Positions 32,501 to 44,500 of a DNA stretch of 64,000 nucleotides are shown in pieces (position 1 is the stretch's first letter; the number at the start of each line of letters is the position of its first letter). Where the stretch lies: contig CM051027.1 in assembly GCA_027627225.1 (NCBI GenBank), forward strand, positions 40,981,618-41,045,617. The letters are read 5' to 3'. The notes beneath the pieces were generated by a model. That model did not search any database. It saw nothing but the letters and a program-made list of their open reading frames with translations, and was not told the DNA's origin. The translations under genes and the position numbers were made by a program. This DNA comes from Congeria kusceri. Taxonomy: Eukaryota; Mollusca; Bivalvia; Myida; Dreissenidae.

Positions 32501-35500
32501 GGATTCAAATGAAACTTCATGTAATGATAGAGGACAATGGGAGGAAGTGCAGAGCACAAGGACCACAACTCTATTTTTAATATTTATGGAGTTATTGCCC
32601 TTAGTTATATTTCCTAATGTAAAGCATTAATTTTCTTGCACAGAGCATACCTCCAATAGTATTAAAGGGATGCGAATGAAACTTCATGTAATGATAGAAG
32701 ACAATGAGAGGAAGTGCAGAGCAGATGAACCATAACTCTTCCTTCATATTTAAAGAGTTATTGCCCTTTGTTTTATTTTCTTGTGCATAGCACAACTCCA
32801 TTAGTATTAAAGGGATTCAAATGAAACTTTATATAATGATAGAGGATGTTGAGAGGAAGTGCAGAGTGCAAAGACCATAACTCTTTTTGTTGGAAGTGTC
32901 ATTTTTACCAACATGTAACTGACATTTTGTTGCCTTCCTCTGACGGGCATATGCTTCGGGGGCATACGTCACATCCTGTGACAAGCCTTGTTAGTTATTC
33001 ATTAGGACATTTAAGAATACTATCCCAAACAGAAGTATGTTTATGTAAGTGAAAAAGAAACAGTAACCTTGACCCCCACCTATCCCATATGCAATCCCAA
33101 GTGAGGTTTCAACATAAGATATCTACATTTGAAGTAAAATGACAATACCTTAATTCATACTTTAGCTGTTGAGCGTAAACCGTTTGTTTCACTTTTAATA
33201 ATGGTGACGTTCACCCCACCCACCCGATATGCAATCCCAAGTGAGGTCTCAATATGAGGTATCTACATATGAAGTTTCATTAAAATATATAAATTCGTGC
33301 TTAATTTATTCAGTGGAAGCCCTCTTTCTATTTTAAGTAACGATGGCCTTGACAGCACCCATCCCATATGATATTGCAAGCGAGGTATAGATAATAAAGT
33401 ATCTACATATTAAGTTTTATTACAATATCTGAATCTGTCTTAAAGGTAATGAGCAGAAACTGTTTTTCTATTTTTATTAACAGTGACCTTGACCTTGAAC
33501 CCACCCATCCCATATGAAATCCCAAGCGAGTTCTTGATACAAAGTATCTATGTATGAAGTTTCATTAAAATATCTCAATTCATTCTCTAGTTCTTGAATA
33601 GAAACCTTTTTTCTAATGTTACTAACGGTGATCTTGACCCCACCCACCCCATCAGCAATTCCAAGCGAGGTCTTGATATAAGGTATCTACATATGAAGTT
33701 TCATGAAAATATCTCAATGCGTTTCTCAAGTTATTGAGCGGAAACTTTTTTTTTTAGTAACGGAGACCCTGACCTTGACCCCACCCACCCCATCAGCAAT
33801 CCCAAGCGAGGTCTTGATATAAGGTATCTACATATAAAGTTTCATTAAAATATCTCAATGCATTCTTGAGTTATTGAGCGGAAACCGTTTTTCTATTTTT
33901 AGTAACATTGAACTTGACCCCACCCATCCCATATGCAATCCCAAGTGAGGTCTCAATATAAGGTATCTGTGTATGAAGTTACATTAAAATATATTGACGC
34001 ATTCTCAAGTTATTGAGTGGAAACCGTTTTTCTATTTTTAGTAAAGGTGACCTTGACCTCACCCATCCAATATGCAATCCCAAGCGAGGTCTTGATTTAA
34101 GGTATCTATGTATGAAATTTCATTTAAATATCTTGATGCCTTATCAAGCTATGAGCGAAACACTTTTTCTATTTTGGTGACCTTGACCCCACCCACCCCA
34201 TATGCAATCCCAAGCGAGGTCTCCATATAAATTATCTATGTATGAAGTTTCATTAAAATATCTCAATGCATTCTTATGTTAATGAGCAGAAAGCATTTTT
34301 CTATTTTTGGTAATGGTGTCCTTAAGCCCACCCACCCCATATGCAATCCCAAGCGAGGTCTCGATATAAGGCATCTATGTATGAAGATTCATTAAAATAT
34401 CTCAAAGCGTTCTCAAGTTATTGAGCGGAAACCGTTTTTCTATTTTCAGTAACAGTGACCTTGACTCCACCCATCCCAAATGCAATCCCAAGCGAGGTTT
34501 CGCTATAACGTATCTATGTATGAAGTTTCATTCCAATAGCTCAATACAATAGGAAACTCACTGAAATGGAACGTCCTGTACTGTGCACACCTAATATTTG
34601 ATAATGAAGCATCACATTCAGTTTCATTGTATTCTGGCCAGTAGTTGTGGAGAAATAGCCCAGACAAAAATGGTGCACTATATTCTAATTTCAGAAATCT
34701 TTAAAGGCCCACAACTCTTAGAAAAATCAATGAAGCAGAACCTCCTATTTTGTGCACACCTCCTCTTGGTAATAAAGCTTCCTATAAAGTTTAAGTAAAA
34801 ATCTGGCCAGTAGTTGTGTAGAAATAGATTGGACAAAAATTGTACACTATATACTTATTTCATAAATCTTCAAAGTCCCATAACTCTTAGAAAAATCACT
34901 GAAGTGGAACGTTCTGGTTCAGTGCACACCTCCTCTGGGTAATGAAGCTTCCTGTAAAGTTTCATTGAATTCCGGCCAGTAGTTGCGTAGAAATAGACTA
35001 GACAAGAATTGTGCACTAAATGCTGATTTCAGAAATCTTCAAAGTCCCATAACTCTGATACAAATCATTGAAGCGGAATGCCCTTGTTCAGTGCACACCT
35101 CCTCTTAGTAATGAAGCTTTCTATAAAGTTTCATTGAATTCTGACCAGTAGTTGCGTAAAAATAGACCGGACAAGAATTGAGCACTAAATGCTTATTTCA
35201 GAAATCTACAAAGTTCCATAACTCTAAGAAAAATCATTCAAGTGGAACCTTCTGGTTCAGTGCACACCTCCTCTTGGTAATGAAGCTTTGCAAGAAGTTT
35301 CATTGAAATTTGGTCAGTAGTTGCTGAGAAATAATCTGGACAAGAAAACGGGACGGAAGGACTGACGGACGGACTAAGCACTACTATTTGCTCCCCCGAA
35401 AAGTTTTCGGGGAGCATAAAAACATAACCTCCTAAGGGAGGTACTTAACAACATAAAGTACAAATACAGCTATCACTAAAGGTGATTCAATACACACACA

Positions 35501-38500
35501 TAATAGCTTTGAGTAGCAGATGAAGAGGTTTGTAGTTTGACCAACAAAATGAACAGAATAAGAGGAAAAATGGACTTGAAATAAACAAGGGTACAATAGA
35601 TGCCCTGGACAGCTTTTTGACCTTTAACCTTGAAGAGTGACCTTGAATTTTCAGCTACAGACCTGGTCCTTGTGTGTTTCTCATAATGATAATCTTTTGA
35701 GACAAGTAATTTCAAAATCATTTCATGCTGGACAAACCTTTGCTTCCTACAAAACTTCATTCTAATAATTGACCTTTAACTGTGTCCTTGGATTCACAGA
35801 CCTTGTTTTTGCCTGGGACACATCTGCTCATGACGGTGAGCACTTTGTTCCAAGTTACAGAAGATTCATTACAAAGAGTTGTAGATAAACAAGAGGGCCA
35901 CGATGGCCCTAGGTCGCTCACCAGAGTTAAAGGCACCATAATGGCTAATAACAATAGGGTCAATTGGCACTAAACCACTTACCTGAGTATAAAGATCTGG
36001 GCCTTGCAGTTTCCGGAGAAGAATTTTATAGTCTATAATTATAAACCATGTGACCAACAGGGCATGGCCACTTTCTACTCCATGGGCGTAATTTGAACAA
36101 TATTTGTAGTAAACAATGTTTCATGCCAAATCTGAAACCTCTGGGCCTTGCGGTTTCAGAGGAGAAGATTTTTAAAGCCCACTTTCCATATCAGTCAATC
36201 AAAACCATGTGACCCCGGGGCGTGGCCAGGTTTGACCCCTGAACATAATTTGACCAATTTTTGTAGAAGAACACTATACAATGTTACATACCAAATATGA
36301 AACCTCTGGGTCTTGTGGTTCCAGAGAAGAAGATTTTTAAAGTCCACTTGCCGTATAAGTCTAAAGAAACCATGTTAAACCCAAGGCGTGTCCATTTTTT
36401 ATCCCAGGGGCATCATTTGAACAATCTTTGTAAAGGATCACTATACAATGTTACATACCAAATACTAAACCACTGGGCCTTGCGGTTTCAGAGGAGAAGA
36501 TTTTTGAAGTCATTTTGCTATTTAAGTCTATATAAACCATGTGACCCCCAGGGCGTGGTCAGTTTTGACCCCAGGGGTATCATTTGAACAATCTTTGTAG
36601 AGGACCACTACACAATGTTTCATGCAAAATATTAACCCTCTGGGCCTTATGGTTTCAAAGGAGACGATTTTTAAGGCCGACTTGCTATTTAAGTCTATAT
36701 AAATAATGTGACCCCTGGGGCATGGCCAATTTTGACCCCAGGGGAATCATTTGAATGATCTTTGTAGAGGACCACTAAACAATGTTACCAACCAAATATG
36801 AAACCTATGGGCCTTGCGGTTTCAGAAGAGAAGATTTTAAAAGTCACTTTGCTATTAGAGTATATATAAACCATGTGACCCCCGGGGTGTGACCACTTTT
36901 GACACCAGGGGCATCATTTGAATAATCTTTGTAGAGCTGACCACTATACAATGTAATATACCAAATATTAAACCTCTGGCCCTTGTGGTTTCAGAAGATT
37001 TTTAAGGTCATTTTTCTATTTAAGTCTATATAAACCATGTGACCCCTGGGGCGTGGCCAGGTTTGACCCCAGGGGTATCATTTGAACAATCTTTGTAGAG
37101 GACCACTACACAATGTTTCATGCAAAATATTAAACCTCTGGGCCCTACGGTTTCAAAGGAGAAGATTTTTAAGGCCGACTTGCTATTTAAGTCTATAAAA
37201 CCATGTGATCCCCAGGTGATGGCCACTTTTTACCCCAGGGGCATAATTTGAACAATCTTTATAGAGGACCACTATACAATGTTAAATATCAAATGTGAAA
37301 CCATTGGGCCTTGCAGTTTCAGAGGAGATTTTTAAAGTCATTTTGCTTTTGAAGTCTATATAAACCATGTGATCCCTGGGGATTGACCAGTTTTTACCCC
37401 AGGGGAATCATTTGAATGGTCTTTGTAGAGGACCACTATACAATTTTACATGTCAAATATGAAACCTCTGGTTCTTGCGGTTTCAGAGGAGAAGATTTTA
37501 AAAGTCATATTGCAATTTAAGTCTATATAAACCATGTGACCCCAGGGGCGTGGCCAGTTTTGACCACATGGGCATGATTTGAACAAACTTTGTAGAGAAC
37601 CACTGTAGGATGTTACATACCACATAGGAAACCTCTGGGCCATGCGGTTTCAGAGGAGACAATTTTTAAAGTCATTTTGCTATTTAGGTCTATATAAATC
37701 ATGTGACCCCTGGGGCATGGCCAGTATTGACCCCAGGGGAAAAATTTGAACAAGGACCACTAGACGATGTTACGTATCAAATATGAAAGCTTTAAGCTAT
37801 GCGGTTTTAGAGGAGATTTTTCAAGTTTTCACTTTGTAAATCTATTTTTAGCTCTGGTGACCTACATATGCTGCGGACCGAAATGATTTGAACAACTTTG
37901 AAAGAGGGTCACCCAAGGATCATTCCTGTGAAGTTTTGTGAAAATATGCCAAGCAAGATGTCGATTGAATGAAGATGTTCACGCACGACGGACAACTGAC
38001 GACGGACAAAAGGCGATCACAAAAGCTCACCATTAGCACGTTGTGCTCAGGTGAGCTAAAAACATGGCCCAAAACAAAAATACATCACTTATATATGACC
38101 TTGACCTGTAAGCTGGTTCTTGAGTGCAGCATACAATCTCACTATGGCAATAGTTTCTACCAAGTCATTTGAAAATCCCTACAATGTCAGAAAATATGCT
38201 CCCGACATATCATCAGGTTATGTGGAATAATAATGTGAAGTAATATTAAAATCCTTCCAAGCATTTAGAAGTTTTGTTGTGGAAACAAAATAAAAATATT
38301 TGACCTTTACCCTTGAATTGTGACTTTGACCGTTGACAGACAAGCATTGGTCACCTATGTGACACATCATCTGGTCATGGGGAATAATAATCTCAAGTAA
38401 TATTATGCATTATGAAGTTATGGAGAGGAAACAAAATACAAGTACTTTACCGTTGACCTTGAATTGTGACCTTTGTAGGAGAAGCATGGGTAATGTGTGT

Positions 38501-41500
38501 GACACATTGTCTGGTCATGGTGAATAATAATATGAAATTATAAAAATCCTTCTAGGCATTACTAAGTTATGGAGCAGAAACACAATACAAATGTTAGACC
38601 TTGAATTGTGCCCTTGACCTTTGACAGACAAGCATGGGTCATAACACAAGGCATCATTTGGTCATGGTTAATAATAATCTGAAGTTATATTAAAATCCTT
38701 CCATGCGTTATGAAGTTATGGAGAGGAAACAAAAAACAAGTATTTGACCTTTGACCTTAAATTGTAACCTTGACCATTGACAGACAAGCATGGGTCATGT
38801 ACGCGACACAGCATTGCCATGATCAGGTCATGGGGAATAATAATCTGAAGTTATATAAAATCCTTCTAGGCATTTCGAAGTTATAGAGCGGAAACAAAAA
38901 ATTGCACTGACGTACGGACCAACACGTGCGTCCTATATTACATGTGAGTATACCTGTATAGTGATTGTGCTGGTGCTGTTACCAAACCTGTAGAAACAGC
39001 CCCCTCCCTTCACCATGTAGAGCTGTGCACTTCGACTTGCCTTCACGTAGATCTCTGCAACAGACATGTGCCTCGTGAACATTAACACACACAGTGCTGA
39101 ATAATTACTGCAAACAAGAAATGTCTTCAACCGGAAATGTCTTTAAACAAGATGGCCATGAGGCCCTAGGTCGCCTACCTGAGGGCTAAGGAACTTAACT
39201 GTTCTGAGTAAGTTTCATGAAGATTCAGCTAAACATGTGGCTTTTTTTTTCAATTTGGCCTGGTGACCTAGTTTTTGACCCAATGTGACCTCGTTTCGAA
39301 TTTGTCCCAGATATCATTTGGACAAATGTTCTGAGCAAGTATCATGACAATTGGGCTATAATGTGGCATCTAGAGTGTTCACAAGCTGTTTTTTTTTCAA
39401 TTTGTTCTGGTGACCTAGTTTTTGACCCGGCATGAACTAGTTTCGATCTCGTCCCAAATATCATTGAAACAAGGATATCAGTAAAACTGCTCCCCAATGC
39501 GCTTTGTCAAGCAATATAAATGCAATGTGAAGGGCAAAGATATTAAAATGGCTAAATATAAATAGAAATGTGTACTATATTTCAGAAATTTTCAAAGTCC
39601 CATAACTCTATGAAATATCATTGAGGTGGAACATCCTGCTAATAGCACACCTCCTCTTGGCAATGAAGCTTCCCATTAAATTACATTGAAATCTGGACAG
39701 TAGTTGCTGAGAAATAGCCTGGACAAGAATTGTGCCTATATACTATATGTCAGAAATGTTCAAAGTCCCATAACTCGGAGACAAATCATTGAAGCAGAAC
39801 GTCCTGGTAGCATGCACACCTCCTCTTGGTAATGAAGCTTCCCATAAAGTTTCGTTGAATTGCGGCTAGCTGTTGCTGAAAAATAGCGCGGACAAGAAAA
39901 CAAAAGATTGTGCACTATATACTGATTTCAGAAATCTTCAATGTCCCATAACTCTAAGAAAAATCACTAAAGTGGAACGTCCTGGTAATATGCATACCTC
40001 CCCTTGATAAAGAAGCTTCCCATGAAGTTTTGTTGAATTCCAGCAAGTAGTTGCTGAGAAATACTTCGGACAAGAAAGTCAAGGATTGTACACTAGATAC
40101 TAATTTCAGAAATATTCAAAGTGCCATGACTCTGTGAAAAATCACTGAAGTGGAACGTCCTGGTAATATGCACACCTCCTCTTGGTAATGAAGCTCCCCA
40201 TGAACTTTCGTTGAAATCTGGCCAGTAGTTTTCTGAGAAATACTCCGGACAAGAAAGTCAAGAATTGTGCACTATATACTAATTTAGAAATATTCAAAGT
40301 CCCATAACTCTGAGAAAAATCACTGAAGCGGAAAGTGTGACGGAAGGACGTACGGACGGACGGAAGTCCTTACAAGATGATACTTAAGTGGCTCCCTTAC
40401 GAAAAAAAGACAATTAAGTGTCTTAAAATAGCCACCTAAAAGCATTTTTAAGCCACATAAAAGACTAACCCTAACCCTAATAAACTATTTTCAACTAAAT
40501 TGTCTGCAAACATAAACCACTTAACTACTCTCCCGTTAGGGTGGACAGAAGGACGGACGGACAAAGCGGCAACTATATGCTCACCCAAAATTTTTCGGGA
40601 AGCATAAAAAACGTTCTGAGCAAGTTTCAAGAATATTGGGCACAAAATGTGACTTCTTGAGTGTTCACAAGCTTTTACTTCAATTTGCCCTAGCGACCTT
40701 GTTTTTTACCCTACATGACCCAGTTTTGAACTCGTTTGAGATATCATTTGGAGAAATGTTCTGAGAAAGTTTCTTGACGATTAGGCTATAAATGTGGCCT
40801 CTACAGTGTTCACAAGCTCTTTCTTCAATTTGGCCTGTGACCCAGTTTCGAACTAGTCCGAGATATTATTGAAACAAATGTTCTGAGCGAGTTTCAAGAA
40901 AATTTGGTAAAATATATGACTTCAAGAGTGTTCACAAGCCTTTTATTCAATTTGACCTAGTGACCTAGTTTTTGACCCCACATGACCCAGTTTTGAACTC
41001 GTCCGAGATATCATTAGAACAAATGTTCTGGGCAAGTTTCATGAAGATTGGGCAATAAATGTGGCCTCTGGAGTGTTCAGATGCTTTTTAAAGTTTTCAT
41101 AATAGCCATATAAAGAGAACTGCCCAGCCCCCTGACGGGCCTTGTTTTTCAATGGAGCGGAACAATTTTCGAACTCGGCTGATATATCATCAGAACAAAT
41201 ATTCTGAGCAAGTTTCATGTTGATTGGGCAAAAAATGTGACTCTTAAAAGTGTTTACAAGCTTTTTCTATAGCCAAAATATGGAAAACTGCCCGCCCCCT
41301 GGTGGCCATGTTTTTCAACGGAGCGGAACCATTTTCGAACTCAGCCAAGATATCTTAAGAACAAATGTTCTGAGTAAGTTTCATGTTGATTGGGCAAAAA
41401 ATGGGACTAAGAGTGTTCACAAGCTTTTTCTATAGCCATATAAGGAAAACTGCCCCGCCCCCTGGCGGCCATGTTTTTCAAAGGAATGGAACCATTTTCA

Positions 41501-44500
41501 ACACTGGCCGAGATATCATAAGAACAAACGTTCTGAGCAAGTGTTCACAAGCTTTTTCTATAGCCATATAAGGAAAACTGCCCCGCCCCCTGGCGGCCAT
41601 GTTTTTCAAAGGAATGGAACCATTTTCAACACTGGCCGAGATATCATAAGAACAAACGTTCTGAGCAAGTTTCATGTCGATTGGGCAAAAAATGTGACTA
41701 AGAGTGTTCACAAGCTTTCTCTTCAATTTGACCTAGTGACCTAGTTTTTGACCCAACATGAACCAGTTTCAACAATGTCCAAGATATCATTGGGACAAAT
41801 AGCTGAGCAAGTTTCATGAAGATTGGGCAACAAATGTAGCCTCTAGAGTGTTCACAAGGTAAATGTTGACGACGAATGATTCACGACACATGACGGTCAA
41901 AACGTGATCACAATCACAAAAGCTCAACATGAGCACGTTGTGCTCAGGTGAGCTAAAAATATACAAAAATGGACATTATTCAGGATAGTGACTTCATTTT
42001 TCGTCCCATCTTCACAAATCTTGCATAGTTTGTCTATGACCATGAGATTACAGTTTAAGTAGAATATAAGCAAGATCGGACCAGAAGCACCGGAGTAATT
42101 GCCCTTTGTTTGTGAAAAAAAAATTGCCAAAATGACTTTATTCAGGAAAGACTTCATTTTTCATCCAATCTTCAACAATCTTGCACAGTTTGTCTATGAC
42201 CATAAGATTACAAGTTAAGTTGAATATAAACAAAATTGGGCCAGAAACACCTAAGTTATTGCCCTTTGTTTGTGAAAAAAATACAACAAGAGGGCAATGA
42301 TGGCCTAATGCGCTCACCTGAGAACTGGTACAGATGAAGACCATACTGTTGTGGCAGGTTTGAATATTAAGGTATCTGAACAATACGCAAAGGAGGATAG
42401 GATCGATTTGATCTTAAACATCAGTTAGTACAATGGGATAACTAAAGTACTAGTTGGGTAGTGGATGTGCGGTGTTTTTGCTTATTTTTCTCAAATCATT
42501 TTTTCCAATATTCTTACCTGACCCTTTTTCATTAAGTCAGTGACAATTCTGGAAAATGCACAAACTTTAGATTTTGATGTCTTTTTCGCAGACAGTTTTG
42601 GAGAACTAGTTGCAATTCGATAATTGCGATGGCTGTGCTATAAGTCAGGTTTTGCTTTTTCTTTGATAATTTTCTGTGCTATGATGATAAATGATGTTAA
42701 TGCAGGCTCTAAAGCCATCAATGTTGCATGTACAAATAACTGCATGCAAGGTTTGCAACTGTTGGAAATCAAATTTTATCAATCAATCTTTATGGTCATA
42801 CGCAAACTGTGCAAGTTTGGTCAACACTGAATAAAAAATCATGTGTGCAAGTCACTGATAACTTGTTGATGTTTTTTTGTTCTATTTTTAGTAACATTGA
42901 TCCTGACCTTGACCTCACCAACACCATATGCAATCCCAAGCAAAGTCTCGCAATAAGATATCTATGTATTAAGTTTCATTACAATAGCTCAATTCGTTAG
43001 ATAGTGGCAATGAAAAGTAGACGCCACTACTACACCTCTGACCTTGAATTGTTACCTTGACCTAGGGACCTGGTTCTTGCGCGTGACACTACATCTCACC
43101 ATGCTTGTCACTTCTGCCAAATAATTTGAAAATCCATCTATGCTGGATGAAGATATGGTCCAGAATATGTGTTGATGATTGATTTCTTATATTTGACCTC
43201 TGACCTTGAATTGTGACCTTGACCTCGGACATAGGGACCTGGTTCTTGCGCATGAGACTCCGCCTTATCATGCTTGTCACTTCTGCCAAGTTATTTGAAT
43301 ATCCATCCATGCTCGCCAAAGATATGCTTCAATTAAAGTGTTTATGATTGATTTTTTAATTTGACCTTAAATTGTGACGCGACCTTGGACCTAGGGACCT
43401 GGTTTTTGCCCACGACACTCATTCTCACCATGCTTGTCACTTCTACCAGGTTATTTGAAAATCCACCCATGCTGGACAAAGATATGCTCTTAACAAACTT
43501 GTTTTGGACCGACTTGTTAAATTTGACCTTTGACCTTAAATTGTGACCTTGACCTTGGACCTAGGGACCTGGTTTTGGGGCGCGACATTCCGTCTCACCA
43601 TGCTTGTCACTTCTGCCAAGTTATTTGAAAAGCAATCCATGCTGGACAAAGATATGCTCCCGACAAAGTGTTAAAGGTTGTTTCTTATATTTGACATTGA
43701 ATTTTGACCTTGACCTTGGATCCTGGTTCTTGTGCGCGACACGCCATCCCACCATGCTTTTCACTTTTGCCAAGTTATTTGAAAATCCATCCATGCTGGA
43801 CAAATATATGCTCTGGACAAAGTGTTAAGAATTGATTTCTTATATTTGACCTTGAATTGTGACCATGACCTTGGACCTAGGTACATGGTACTTGCGTGAG
43901 TCACTCTGCTTCCCCATGCTTATCATTTCTGCCAAGTTATTTAAAAATCCATCCATGCTGGATAAAGATATGCTCCGGACAAAGTGTTAAGGATTGATTT
44001 CTAATATTTGACCTTGGATCTTGAAATGTGACCTAGACCTTGGACCTAGCGACCTGGTTCTTGGGCGTGACACCCTGTCTCACCATGCTTATCACTTCTG
44101 CCATTGAGTTTCACTGTTGGAGAAAGGAAATGTTTTGCATTGGTTGCACAAACATAGGGTCATAACTCTTGTGTTTGTGGCCTGATCTGGCCCATTTGTT
44201 GCTTCTTGTTATGAACTCCTATGGTCACACAAACTGTAAGAGTATGGTTAAGATTGGATAAACAACAGGCACAAGAATGCCTGTACCACCCCACTGGCTT
44301 ATTAAGTAAGGAGTATCAGAAGCGAAAAGACTGTGATATTCTATGTAAGGAAAAAGGCCCCGCCCTCTGGCGGCCACGTTTTTTTAAACAAGTATTTTGG
44401 TAGAAAACCACCTAAGGAATATTGATGTAATTATTTAGAAATCCAAGCAGTGGTTTCTGACATGAAGATTTTCAATGTTTTAAATAAAGCTATATTCGGA

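Larger units (their letters stand above)
29700..32992. mobile_element. 3.3-kb element with ~75-bp terminal inverted repeats in SLFNL1 intron E-F
   Basis: The left end AACAAGGCTTGTCACAGGAT, continuing through CATATGCCCCCCGAAGCATATG to about 29775, is matched in inverse at 32918-32992, which ends ATCCTGTGACAAGCCTTGTT. Two kinds of tandem array lie between. No transposase frame. Confidence 0.75.
39145..41959 (+). repeat. Array element with GTGACCTAGTTTTTGACCC units, both termini present
   Basis: 5' end AACAAGATGGCCATGAGGCC then CTAGGTCGCCTACCTGAGG; units with TTCAATTTGACCTAGTGACC, GAGATATCAT and AAATGTTCTGAGCAAGTTTC; a second unit type with CTGCCCCGCCCCCTGGCGGC; 3' hairpin TGAGCAC-GTT-GTGCTCA, GGTGAGCTAAAAA at 41930-41959. 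A separate element is nested at 39473-40610. Confidence 0.8.

Noticed and set aside
40468..40480. Interstitial telomere repeat (CTAACCCTAACCCTAA)
   Set aside because: Only about two and a half units, within an array element; too short to mean more than chance.
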